64,000 nucleotides of DNA from Brachionus rotundiformis (Eukaryota > Rotifera > Eurotatoria > Ploima > Brachionidae), in the NCBI GenBank assembly GCA_016802295.1, contig JAESIW010000180.1, positions 3,131,361 through 3,195,360 on the forward strand. Reading direction: 5' to 3'. A program made the translations under genes and the position numbers. The notes beneath the pieces are model-generated. The model was not told the DNA's origin, searched no databases, and saw nothing but the letters and a program-made list of their open reading frames with translations. This document shows, one piece after another, positions 8,736-19,617 of this stretch (within the stretch, counting starts at the first letter, position 1; every line of letters begins with the position of its first letter).

Positions 8736-11700
8736 TTATTTTTCAATAGATTTATCAGTTGTATTTAATGAAGATATTGGCTTTGTAATTGTGGACGTAA
8801 TATTTGAAGTTAATACCGAGGTTATACTTTGTGGTACGCTCATATTAAAATATGAAAATGTTTTTTGTATATTGCTATTAATTGTTGATGTGGCTGCTTG
8901 AGTCAACCAACTGGCCGATTGCTTTTGAAAATCACTCAAGTACAACTCTGAACCAGCATCGATTGTATTACCTTGTTTGTATATTTCCTTTGTTATAAGC
9001 AAAAGTGTGTCTTCAGATTCCCTGGAAAAAATAGAATAAAATTCGAATAATTTTACCAATCTTAATTTACCAGTAGCAAAGATGAGCAGCCAAAGCAAAT
9101 AAATATTCATTGAAACTCTCAAACGGGCTTTCTTGAAGAACATAATCGATCCTTCGGCCTTGGTTTAGTTTTCCCATATCGACTTTTTCAATTGATTCAC
9201 AATCCATTTGTTGTTTTAAGTTTTCACTAAAAGAAACATTTTCTGTATCCATTTTATTTTCAACATTTGCATTTTCTTGTTGAGTCTCAATCATGGTTGA
9301 TGTTTCTGTGGAAGAACTCTGGTCAATCGATTCAAAATTCGAGCAAGAACTTCCAATTTTAGGAATATTAAAATTGGAAATTGAGTTCCAAGCATTTCTT
9401 ATTTGACCAACCATTTTTTCTTTGAAATCAATTCCAACCTTTGACAGACCTACCAGTTCTTAAAAAACGTTCTAAATAATTGACCATATTTAAATCCTTA
9501 ATTTTTTTAAAATTACCTAAATGCATTCTTTTTCTGCCTTTATGGTGTGGCATAAGCACTGGCTTTAAAATGACTTTTGGATTTATTAATGGTTCAAATC
9601 TATAAGCTACAGGGTCATACTAAATAAGGTCATTTTAAATATTTAATTAAAAAGAGATAATTTTTTTACTGGATGAAAAATGTTAAAAAATGACTTGCAG
9701 GTTGGAAATTTGAAATCAGTTCCAATTTTATCTTCACCTCTAACAGTCAAAAATACAGAAATTGGCGATCCTATTGCAAAAAAATTCTCCACTTGGAAAT
9801 TTAATTTTGGATATTTTATTATTAACTGTCCAGTTCCAGCAGTACCATAATTATATTTTGAGTCTTCTATTTCTAAATTAGAATTTACTCTTTTTAATTT
9901 TTTTTTAATCCTTGATTGAATTTCGATTTTGTCTTTTTTAACTAGTTTAGCTTTTATTTCGTTTAAAATTATTTTCCTCGGACCCATAGGTATTCCAATA
10001 GAAATCAAATCTGACTCGGTCAGCAGCTCTAAACTTTTGATGCAAATTTTTTCTTTTTCGAACAGGCTTTTGAATTCGAGTAGATTTAATCTTGATAAAA
10101 ATGTGTCCATGTCTTCACTTTTTTCTGTCTTATCAATCTCGATGATTTCTTTCTCTTCCTCTTCAAGTTGGTTAGTCAGCAAGTCGTAAAGAATTACTGA
10201 TCCCAATGAATGACCGATTAGGGATACTGTTCCTTTGAAATTAGGATTTTTCTCAAAAAAAAGCTTTGACAGGCGGTTTATCTCGTTGCCAACTTTGCTG
10301 ATTATTGTCTACAATAAGCAGAAAATTTGAATTTTAGGACTTTTAAAACCTAAAGATTACCTGACAATAAATTGGACTTGTGTAAAAAAGGACATCTAAA
10401 ATGGTCGAGTTTGAAAATTGTCTCAATTTTGGAATGCTGGATAAAGTAATAGATTTTAAATTCCTTCGAAATTTAAATTTATTTTTAGAATTAGAATTAA
10501 TAACCGTGAAATATTCATTAATTAAAATTTTTTATCTTTTTGATTATTTTAACTATTAATTTATATATTTTTATTTGGTATTATTTTCAAGATAATTTAA
10601 TTAAATAAATTTATTTTGTTTTAAATTGTTTTAACAATTCCCATTTTACAAAATAAATACCAAAAAGGTAAAAAATTTTGCACAAAAGAATTTACTAACT
10701 CGTCTACTCCTGTTTGGTCATGAAGTTCTTCATGCCATGTGACTGGTAAAAATTCGATCCGACCACTGAGTTTATTTGCATCAATGTATTCTTTTAAATG
10801 CGAATCGATAATGTAAGATCCAATATTTCGAAAATCGTCAACTTAATAAAAAATTTTAATTTTTATTTTTGATTTAAATCAAGGTTATTACCACAGTCTT
10901 CAAGTGGTCTGAATTTAAAGTCACATCCCTCTCCGATGCCATGTACTACAAAACAAAGATGATCAAATTCTTGTATTTCATCAGGTTCTATTTTTTGAAT
11001 GATTTCGTCAATTCCTCTTTTGACTATCTTAGGTTTTTTTCCTTCTCCCTTTTTAACTTTTATTAGAAAAAATATTCTTTGAATATTTTATTTACCTTTG
11101 CCATTCCTGATTCGCTTAATAAGTCAGCTTGGTCAAAGTGAAGCATTGAGCAAGATGTATGAAAAATAAATGCTTCATCATTTTCCGATTGATTCAGTTT
11201 ACTTTTAAAAGTAATTTTTTTATTAAAAGTATTTGTTTTGACTGCTTTTTCATATTCAACCTGTTGTAAAAAGTAATTAAATTATTATTTTTTGAATTTA
11301 ATGGAATTTTATATTTGGTTCTTTCTTTAGAGTAGTAAATAGATCAAAAAAATTTTTTCTTGACTAATAACAATTTTTAGTGTTTTTAAATCATTATAAT
11401 ATTTCTTTGTTTTTATATTAAATTTTAAAATAAATGCAGAGTTAATCACCATATACGAAAAGATACTAGATACTTAAATATTTGATTAAAATAAAAATCT
11501 AACTTAAATGTTAAGAGTTAACATTAACCATTAAAAATATGATAAATTTGAATGGTCATTCAATTATTAGCTTGTTAAAATATTTTTAATGTCAAGACTT
11601 ACCTCTAAGAATTCAGAATACTCTTCTAAATAAGGTTGATATTGGGTCTCATCATTTTCTCTAAAAAACCATAGACATCGTCTAACTTCACTCTTTTTTT

Positions 11701-12120
11701 TATCTTCCCAATAGATGGTTTTCATTTTCAAGTTAACCAAATCAACTTCAAACCGACCACCTTTTACACAAACCCAATATTTATTATTTAATAAATGACA
11801 ATCTGTTGTTTTTAGTCTAAGCTCATCAATGCATTTTCTAATTAAAAATTAATTTTAGCTAATGTTTAACTTGGCATGTTTGCTTACTGATTATCCATAT
11901 ATGCTCTTTCAAGAGCGGCTGAATCCCTGTACGACATTGGTAACCATACTGCTTTGTTCAAAACCGTGTCTGAATAAAACCAGTGATAGCCAATGTGTTT
12001 ATATTCTGTAACTTCTTGTGTAGCTTGAATATCGTCACTCTTTGTATCAGATGGCATTGCTAATTCAGTTGCTTGCCCATCATTTGGTAGGTAAAATAAA
12101 CTATCGAAATTTTCGCTCAT
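8736..12120 (-). CDS. DDHD2: DDHD2-like intracellular phospholipase A1 / triacylglycerol lipase
   Basis: Ten exons join in phase into 816 residues: 12120-11888, 11837-11603, 11260-11096, 11048-10892, 10841-10700, 10463-10361, 10308-9670, 9619-9517, 9458-9071, 9021-8736. Domain order matches DDHD2: WWE-type N-terminus (HWFYSDTVLNKAVWLP and VRRCLWFFREND), lipase core with GHSLGS (nucleophile about Ser379), SAM domain about 412-466 (FLSRLNLLEFKSLF), and DDHD domain from FFAIGSPISVFLTVRG through MPHHKGRKRMHLE to ESFNEYLFALAAHLCYWESEDT. Family members act at the ER, Golgi and lipid droplets. The protein is longer than human DDHD2 (711 aa) because of a Ser/Thr-rich insertion inside the DDHD region and a Ser/Thr-rich tail after KEIYKQG. 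SEC23IP is a close alternative, but its long proline-rich N-terminus is absent. The start at 12120 is the first ATG ahead of the WWE region. It is divergent from PBDC1, 462 bp away. Confidence 0.92.
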
Positions 12121-12582
12121 TTTTTTTCTTCAAATAAATTAGTAAGGAATTCAAATGGTAAAAAATGGTAGAAAAATTACGTTCTAGTTAAATTTAAACT
12201 ATTTATTAAGATCAGTGTGATTTTTATTCATAATATATTTTTAAATGAGATTATCTTTAGAAAGTCAATGCATCATCAGCAAAAGTTTAGATAACGGACT
12301 AAAGAAAATATTCCCCAATTTTAATGTTAATTTATTATTATTAAATAAATTCGATTTTAAAACTAGAATAAATGTTGAGTTAGTTTTACATTATAGTATT
12401 AATATTAATTTTATTTGTGTGCATTTAATAAAAAAATTAATTAAAATGTAATTTTTTTCTTTAAAAAATAATGTGCTCATTTTAAATACAAAAATTATTT
12501 CGTTATTTAGAATAATGGTTTTATGATTAATCAATTTATTAATAGAATAATCTTAAACTTTTAGAAATAAAAAAATACCATT
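12121..12582. promoter_or_regulatory. Shared divergent promoter region, DDHD2-like and PBDC1
   Basis: 462 bp separate the start codons of two divergently oriented genes, so both promoters must lie here or overlap the genes. The sequence is AT-rich; a 68-codon frame at 12245-12451 looks accidental. No defined promoter motif was recognised. Confidence 0.5.
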
Positions 12583-13427
12583 ATGGAAAATCAAGGACTA
12601 GGTCTTGACACAAATGGTGATAATTATATTAATGATGTAATAAAAAATCTCCAATATCAATTAAATATTTTAAATATTAATATTAATGATTTTAGCCCCA
12701 AATCGAGATCCAATGGGCAATGAAAGCATTTCAACATGCTGAAATTCATCATAATGTAATACAAAATTTTACCCTAATTAAACTTCTAAATTTATTCTTA
12801 AGTTATTGTGTGCTATCGATTCCAAAATGTTAAAATTGACCAAAATTGATGATATAATATACGAAGAATTTAGGCAATTGTTTAAAGATATGAAGATAGA
12901 TAGAATTGATGTTGATCAATTAAAGTCATCAGAACAAAAAGAAGTAAAATGCTATTTTTATTGCTAAATTATTTAATTATTAAAGGAAAATTCTTTTTAA
13001 TAATTTTAATTTTGAAAAAAAATTAATTTCATTTTTAGTCTTTTTCTAACTAAGATTTAATACCTTAATAAAATTTATCTGTCACTACAATGAATATAAT
13101 TGCCATCGAATTCTTGTGATTTAAAAATTAACCATTAATTAAAAAAAATTGACCAATAAACAAATTATTAAATTAATTGTTAAAAAAATTTATTTAATTT
13201 TTGTCTTTTTTTAGCTTTGGAGACCATTCTGTGAAAATTATAAGGAAAAAGTTGAGGATTACAACATGGGAACTTTGCTCAGAATCGATGCATCTGGAGA
13301 TTACAACGAAGAAAATACCACCTTGGTCCCTAGGATTCAATTTTTTGCGATTGAAATCGCTCGAAACCGAGAAGGACACAACGCCATTATCAAGGAAAAA
13401 TTCAAAAAGTCTTCCGCTGAAAAATAA
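12583..13427 (+). CDS. PBDC1: PBDC1 family protein
   Basis: Four exons, all joined in phase 0: 12583-12636, 12696-12755, 12803-12943 and 13215-13427, giving 155 residues. The match to the PBDC1 (CXorf26) core is clear: IEIQWAMKAFQHAEIHHN, LKLTKIDDIIYEEFR, LWRPFCENYKEKVEDYNMGT and PRIQFFAIEIARNREGHN. Vertebrate PBDC1 is about 230 residues because of a repetitive acidic tail, which is missing here; the protein ends shortly after the conserved domain. Molecular function is poorly defined; the family name refers to a fungal polysaccharide-biosynthesis annotation and should not be taken as a demonstrated role. It is first in a tight plus-strand trio with TSSC4 and TMEM128. Confidence 0.92.
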
Positions 13428-13558
13428 TTTTGATCTAAAAATAAAAATTTAAATTTCAAATTTTTTTGAAATTATTTATTTATTATAAATCAAGAGGGGT
13501 GAAATAGCTCTTCATGTTTATTTAAATAAGACATTTTTCCAAATTTTAAAATTAAGAA

Positions 13559-14353
13559 ATGAAATTTTTACCATCGAACATAAACAGCTTTGAGTCGCGG
13601 TCAAAATCTGTGTTCGATTCATTGCTTTCGATCGAAAGTAATCACAAAGTCAAGGAATCTGAATACATAAATCAGACTGAAGAACTTGTAAATCAACAGG
13701 ACTTTGAACTAGAGCAACGCGTTCAATCTGACTCAGATTCAGAATTCAAAATTCCATGCATTGAAAGCTATAAGCGCCAATTGAAAAATGCATCATGCTC
13801 GGTTTCCAAGCATCAAAAAAAAGCCCCAGCTCCCTCTTTTCATTCAGACAAATGGACCAAATACTCATTAGAAGATGTTGATGCTTCACAGATGTCGTCC
13901 AGCGCCAATTTCAATGCCGCGATGAGTTTTTTAAACAAAACCAATGAACTGGAAAAAAGCGTAGAGCAATCATCAGGCAATATAGTTTACAATAAACCTA
14001 TAGGAGCCAACAAAATGGAAACAAATCGAGAAAAGAATTCTCAATTTGAGCAATACTTTCTTGAAAAAATTAGCGAAGAACAAGAAGAGGTACAAGATGA
14101 GTTGGAAAAAATGGAACTAAGCGAGTCAGGTCCCGATCAAATTCATTTTAAGAAAAACATAAAATCTAAAAATATAAGAGTTAGTCGAAAATCGATTGAT
14201 GACGACTTGGAGCATAATGACCCAGATCAAGTAGAGCAAATGGAGGAATTAGACAAAAAGTCTGATAATGATGCTTTGGACGAGTTTGATTTTTATGACA
14301 TTGATAATGCCGAGGAAGAGAACGAATTTGGAGATGATTTTGATAGATATTAA
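13559..14353 (+). CDS. TSSC4: TSSC4-like U5 snRNP-associated protein
   Basis: A 264-residue intronless, acidic and low-complexity protein. The diagnostic segment is KWTKYSLEDVDASQM about residues 98-112, followed by ANFNAAMSFL, matching the conserved TSSC4 core (RWTKYSLEDV then ALAFL). Also shared are the N-terminal SVFDSLL box and IVYNKPIG, which aligns with the VIFTKPV motif. Human TSSC4 is a largely disordered chaperone for U5 snRNP and tri-snRNP assembly; function here is inferred from the family. The C-terminus is strongly acidic (EEENEFGDDFD). It begins 131 bp after the PBDC1 stop and ends 134 bp before the TMEM128 start. Confidence 0.82.
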   Translation: MKFLPSNINSFESRSKSVFDSLLSIESNHKVKESEYINQTEELVNQQDFELEQRVQSDSDSEFKIPCIESYKRQLKNASCSVSKHQKKAPAPSFHSDKWTKYSLEDVDASQMSSSANFNAAMSFLNKTNELEKSVEQSSGNIVYNKPIGANKMETNREKNSQFEQYFLEKISEEQEEVQDELEKMELSESGPDQIHFKKNIKSKNIRVSRKSIDDDLEHNDPDQVEQMEELDKKSDNDALDEFDFYDIDNAEEENEFGDDFDRY

Positions 14354-14487
14354 ATTTTTTGTAAATTTCTGTAAATGTTTTGATTTTAAATAATAAATAT
14401 GTTTAACATTAGCTATAATAAAAAATTAAGTTAATAATTTAAAAATAATTTTAGATTATTTATTTATTTAGATAAATTTAAATTAAA

Positions 14488-15012
14488 ATGATTAGTGACG
14501 ATTCTGAATTAAGATTACGCGGCCAAAGTTTATCTAGTTATTCGACAAATTTATTATATGAAAATGATAGCAAAACCGTCAAAAATTTAACCAACAAACA
14601 ACAGCAAACCAGTAATCAAAAATCAAGTCTATCTTTGGAAAATATTTGCTGGCTGGTTGCTTCGATAGTATGTTTGTATATTACGGACATTATAAACGTA
14701 ATTTTCTGGGATGAAAGAATAAATAGATCACTACTCTATGCTTCAGTTTTATTAATTTCAGTGAATATATTAATTGGAATATATTGTATAATTTTTGGCA
14801 ATAATTCCTATCTAATTCCAATAGCTACAGCTTGTTTTGTTTTTGGATCGATTATGTAATATTATAAATAGTAATATTTTTTAAAAAGCTTACCATTTTT
14901 ATTATTTAGATTAACTATATCGTTATGGCCAGTTTATAGTTGGTTAACAGCACCGATATTGTTTACTATTTTTATGGGATTTATTGTTGTAATTATTAAT
15001 ATACCTATTTGA
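14488..15012 (+). CDS. TMEM128: TMEM128-like four-pass membrane protein
   Basis: Two exons (14488-14855 and 14910-15012; a 54-nt intron splitting an ATA codon) encode 156 residues. After a polar N-terminus of about 50 residues come four hydrophobic segments. They match TMEM128 in order: ICWLVASIVCLYITDI, LLYASVLLISVNILIGIYCIIFG, SYLIPIATACFVFGSI, and SWLTAPILFTIFMGF. TMEM128 is a small multi-pass membrane protein of unsettled function. The ATG is preceded by a TTATTTAG tract 15-20 nt upstream that could serve as a splice acceptor for a 5' UTR intron or a trans-spliced leader. Confidence 0.88.
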
Positions 15013-16175
15013 GAAGTGGTCAATTAAATTTTCGATTATGTGACTATTTTAGTAAAATTAGATTTTTAATTTGTGCTTCAATATTGTTTTTTTTTTAAAG
15101 TTAGTTAAGATGATGCTTAATTTGGTAAAATTATTCCATTAATTTAAATTTTTCAATTAAAAAATTCTAATTTTCAAATAAAATGGACAAACTTTTTATT
15201 AAATTATTTTAATTTAATTTTGATTAAATCGAAATAGAATAGATTAAATTGTGTGCTCACTTAAGTAGTAGTAGAACTATAAGATTTTCTGAAAAAGTGA
15301 GTTACATAAAGCCGATCTTAATCTAATCCAGCTTTGGAAGCATTAAAGCTCTTTGCATGGACACGCATTTTTGGAAGCTGATTCAACCACATTTGATATA
15401 CTATCTAAGAAAAAGATCATCGATTTTATGTTTTATGTATGTTTTGCTTTTTTTTTTATTTTTCCACGAAATGATCTGAATATCTTTAAAGAATTCCTAA
15501 TTTAACCAAATCATCTGTAGATTTTGTTGAGTTTAGAATCAGATAAGATCTTTTGTTAACTCTGAGTTCGTTTTTGTACATCTTTTATTTGATCTGTTCT
15601 GTTAAACCATATCTTGAGTAAATATGTGGAAACAGAATTCAAAAACATAATGAAAATGAAATTGTCTTATGTACTGTGGTAAATGCAAATGGTCGTTGTA
15701 ATAAAGTTCCATCAGATGTAATATTTAGATTTAAATTTTAAAAATAATTTAATTTCATTTTCTTTTGTTAAATGCTTATAATTTAACATTATATCATCCT
15801 ATCTAATGTCTAGTCTCTTTCTCTAAATACTTTATCAACTTTAAAACGAATCGATGTTTACAATGATTCACCAGGAAAATGTCAATAATTCTTCTGTATC
15901 ATTCACTTGTATTAAAAAATTCAAATAAAAGATCTTATCAAAATTGGTTTATTAAATATCACTTCCGATCTATTAGCCAAAACCTTGTTACTTTAGACAA
16001 AGGAATTTTATTTCCTGTATTTTCAGAATACAAGTTTTATTTAAATAACTAATTGAATATCACTTAAATTATATATTTATAATTTTTTTATAGAATGATA
16101 ATTTCGATGGTTTCAAAAAATTTAATTGAGAAAAAAATATATTTGAAAACAATCAAGAGACAAAACTAATTAAAT
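15013..16175. other. Gene-poor spacer
   Basis: AT-rich sequence after TMEM128. A decayed LINE 3' end lies at 15265-15393 (separate entry). Near 15600 a plus-strand VKPYLE string resembles another LINE fragment but is too short to call. The rest shows nothing recognisable. Confidence 0.5.
15265..15393 (-). mobile_element. Decayed LINE 3' end
   Basis: On the minus strand the translation LNQLPK.RVHAKSFNASKAGLD matches the conserved C-terminus of the LINE family at 2093-3101 (WN.LP...V.A.S.N.FKA.LD). It is followed by a run ending in GTTCTACTACTACTT, equivalent to the TAC-repeat tail of that element. Only this 3' fragment remains. Confidence 0.6.
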
Positions 16176-16574
16176 ATGTCGAGTAACCTCGTATTCATAA
16201 ATACGAATCGATCATTTTTAGACACTTTTTTCAATGATTTAATTCAAAAAATACTTATAATTTTTCTAGCAACTTTAGGACTTTTAAAACTTTATAATTC
16301 AACTCATTTTTTCAAAATGTTTCTTGATAAAATATTCTCCCACAATGATGTAAAAAACATAATTGTAGACAATGATTTTATTCAAGAGCTAAGACCAAGA
16401 ACAAAAACGAGCAGAAAATGTCCGAAATCATCAAAACTATCTCGAAAAAACAACTTGGCCACCATTGATGAATCTTACACAGAGGACGATGAAGTAAGCA
16501 ATGATCTTTTAAATTTAAATCAGAGATCTAGATGTTGTGGAAAATGTTGTGGATTGAAAGAAGTGAGATCTTGA
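16176..16574 (+). CDS. Hypothetical small protein, possible single-pass membrane protein
   Basis: A 132-residue open frame starting with ATG. It has one hydrophobic stretch, about residues 22-40 (LIQKILIIFLATLGLLKLY), then a basic segment (RPRTKTSRKCPKSSKLSRK), an acidic patch and a cysteine-rich end (RCCGKCCG). No family was recognised. The base composition is more codon-like than the flanks and the frame is well above the length expected by chance here, but expression is unproven. It could be one exon of a longer gene. Confidence 0.4.
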   Translation: MSSNLVFINTNRSFLDTFFNDLIQKILIIFLATLGLLKLYNSTHFFKMFLDKIFSHNDVKNIIVDNDFIQELRPRTKTSRKCPKSSKLSRKNNLATIDESYTEDDEVSNDLLNLNQRSRCCGKCCGLKEVRS

Positions 16575-17159
16575 TAAAAAAAAAGATTTAAATTTCAAAA
16601 TAATTTTTCAAAATAAATATTAAAATTTAAAAATATTTTTTTGTTTATATTGAATAAAATTATTCTTTTTATTAACTAATAGTTTTGTGACAAGTCTATT
16701 CAGTTGATACTGGTATGTTCAGCGAAGAATTTCTAGCAGTTTAAGATTTAAAAAGATTGTGAACCTGGTCGCCGGCCAGAACAGATTGAAAGAAACTGAC
16801 TCGGCTAAAATCGATCAACAACAACGGGAACCAGCAATGTGAATTTTCAATTACAAAAGCCAGCTGGAACACTTTTCTGCCACTTGAGTATGATCAACAA
16901 TTTTACCAAAAGAGGACAGATAAGAACAAATGCTTCTAAAAAAAATACCAACAAAAAGGATTATAATTATCTGTATTTTTCAAATAATTAGTTTATGTCT
17001 AATTTAATTAGTTTTTGTAAAAAAAAAATTAATATAAATTTTGTCAGAACTAAATAAAAAAAATTTAGTTATGCAACAAAATAATTAGTTTATGTTCAAA
17101 ACAATTTTTTTTGCTAAATTTCATTAATTTCAAACTGAAATATTTTTAATCTAATTTGT
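16575..17159. other. Spacer with a GC-richer stretch
   Basis: About 16680-16930 is markedly less AT-rich and has short open translations (for example NLVAGQNRLKETDSAK) interrupted by stops. It looks like the decayed remains of coding or mobile DNA, but no family was recognised. Confidence 0.3.
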
Positions 17160-17519
17160 TTGTACATTTTTACTCGTTGGTTAAAAATACCTTCAACTGA
17201 TAATGGATTAGAGAGTAAAAATGGGAGAATCAAATTGATTCAAAATCTTAGATCTAGATTATCAGTAAATGTTTATTCGTTAAATGCTGTAAATATGTTA
17301 AGGCACTGGTCAATTGATACCTTGAGTGACAAAAAATTTGTTGATAGTATTGATTATAGTGAAAAAGGTTGGAAATTGGCTTCAAGTTACCTTTATAGTG
17401 GAAAGGCAGTAATAAAGCGTCTTGGCCATAGTAAAAGTTTCGTATTAACTAATTTTATATACATGAGATTTGACAAATTAAAATCAAAAAAATATTTAGC
17501 AAAAAGAAATAAAAATTGA
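17160..17519 (+). pseudogene. MULE-type transposase C-terminal fragment
   Basis: About 119 codons, open to a TGA. The first third contains STDNGLESKNGRIK followed by RSRLSVNVYSL, which resembles the T-N-N-x-L/V-E-S-x-N-x-x-I-K motif after the catalytic domain of MULE-type (Mutator-like) transposases. The catalytic DDE residues lie upstream in intact members and are absent; an in-frame stop occurs just before 17160. This is therefore a 5'-truncated remnant rather than a working gene. Confidence 0.55.
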
Positions 17520-19617
17520 CTAATCACTTAGAACAAATATATTTAGACAATAAAAAATTAATCGAGTCAACTAATTATTTTTTAACAATAATTTTGTCAG
17601 AAAGTAATTATTTCTGAAATACAGGTAATATTTTCTCCAACAAAAAGTGTTTCAAAATCTTGGCAGCTTTGTTTATATTATAATCAGTAAATCCAAAAAT
17701 CTCAAGACTAGTTTATTATAAAAATTCTTATTTTTTCCGGCATTAAAAATTAGAATATATATAAATTTATTTTTATTAGAATATTTTTTTTATCTTTTGC
17801 TTATGGCAATGGATCAAATTTACATATAGAAATGGCAAACTACAAAACATGAGCCAAAAAAATTATTCATTTATTTTTGTCTATAAATTAAAAATTATAT
17901 TTTAACATGGTACAATACCCATTAACCAATTTCTTATAATGTGTACTGTATTTTGCATTCCATTGGCACATTTTGATAATTGATCCAACAATGCTGTACC
18001 GTCCAAATTTTAAATGATATTCTTTTTTTACTAGTTCCAAAAACCTGGTTCTTCAAAGAAAGCTCAAAATTAAATTCATTAATTCTGCTTGGTACACTTG
18101 ATTCGGGTAAATTCTTTAATAGAGCAATGTTTTTAAAAAGCACTCAGGGTTCTTCAATTAGAGATAAATTGGTGATGTTAGATAATCTTACTAACTCTCT
18201 TAAAAATAAAATTATACTAATTGAATTAAAGAAATTTTAGGATTAAAAAGTATATATGTCAAAAAGCTTAAGTAGAAATGATGATTTATGGGATAGCTGG
18301 AAATATTTTATGTTTGTTAAAACCAATAAATCTATCGATTTAATCGATATATTTTATCTATTTTAGATAATTAAGTTAACTTATACTGACTTTAAAAAAG
18401 AAGTAGAACGTTAAAATTGATATAAATTATTTAATTAATTTTATATATACAATACTTTGGAAATCTGACCGTGTTTTTTTAGAAAATTAACTAATTTATC
18501 TTTTCGAAAAAATATAAAAACGATATGAAAAAATTTTATGTAATATTGTTTAATCAAATATTTTATCTTCAACAGCGAATTGTAATTTAATTAGAAAAAT
18601 ATTTTTAGTAATTTTTTTATAATGTTATTTAAATAATTTTGACCATGTTTAAAAATGGTGTAATATTTATCCACTAGAACGGCGGTTAATTGCACTATTA
18701 GAATACTTTTGGAACAATTTACAGATAAATAAATATTTTTATTGTTTCTAACCAAGAAACGGCTAATGTTGACTTTATTAATTTATGATCATAAAACATT
18801 TTATTGACTTGACTTAAAATGCATGAAATTTGATAAAGATTGATTGTTATCCAGAATATGGAATTAATCACAAAATTCCCAAATTACGCAAGGACCGGAT
18901 GTTGCTAAATTTTTATCTACACATGTGTCTCAAAGGTAAAAACAAAGAAAATCAAATCCTGTATTTATCACTAAACAGTTTATCTTAGAATCTGATTATA
19001 ATCATCATGACCTCAAGAGATAAATTTTTGTTTATATTTTAAACAATTCGTTAGAAAATATTTGATATTTATCAGATACTTGTTAAACAATAATTAACAG
19101 ATAAAATATCTACAGGTGTTGAAAACTGTTATGTAAACAAAAATTAAGCTCTTTTAAAAGTAATAGTCTTTTTCTCAAACGGTACTTTTAGATACTTATA
19201 TTTAACTACTTCACAGTTGACTAAGTTTCTCAATAAGATACGGTTGTTAATTAAAAGAGCCGTCTACAGCGACTTTTTGCCTATTAAGCTTGTCAAGTGG
19301 CTAGTGTGAACTATAATTAGTGTTTATCATGGCCTGAATTTTTTCCTTAATTCTCGTCTTATTATTCCAGAAATCATTAATTTAAGCCTTGTTTACTTGA
19401 CTCTAAATATTTGAGTTTTTTGACCCTTATTTAAGAAGATCAATAAAAATTTAATTATTGATATAAAAGGTGTCTTATGGACAGTTAATTGGCTGACAAA
19501 ATCACCGCCTTACAACAGTTCAAATGTTTATAAATCAAAATTTAATAAGGAAAAAATGTTTATTTATGTTTATATTTGATTTAGATAACCAAATTGACAT
19601 TGTTCTTTTATTCGAAA
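17520..19617. other. Gene-poor spacer
   Basis: About 2.1 kb of AT-rich sequence between the transposase remnant and the orphan ORF at 19618. Apart from the G-alpha-like fragment at 17980-18240, nothing was recognised. Confidence 0.45.
17980..18240 (+). pseudogene. Possible G-protein alpha subunit P-loop remnant
   Basis: The open frame reads SLILLGTLDSGKFFNRAMF near 18070-18130. This resembles the G1 box region of heterotrimeric G-alpha subunits (KLLLLG..DSGKST..KQM), followed by a segment (SIRDKLVMLDNLTNSLKNKI) that could match the start of the helical domain. The essential Ser/Thr after the Gly-Lys is replaced by Phe-Phe, so it would not bind nucleotide normally. A TTTTTTACTAG acceptor-like sequence precedes the similarity. 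The similarity is short and was judged by eye; it could be coincidental. Confidence 0.3.

Noticed and set aside
9430..9475. A 15-nt micro-intron in the DDHD2-like gene near the VGLSKVGIDFK segment
   Set aside because: Using the acceptor at 9460-9459 (TTTTTTAAG) gives a normal 58-nt intron and an uninterrupted family match, so no micro-intron is needed.
12245..12451. 68-codon plus-strand frame in the DDHD2/PBDC1 promoter region
   Set aside because: Isolated, AT-driven composition, no similarity and no splice context.
15600..15640. Plus-strand VKPYLE string similar to the LINE R-P-x-L-E-Y motif
   Set aside because: Too short and on the strand opposite to the nearby LINE relic; kept only as a remark.
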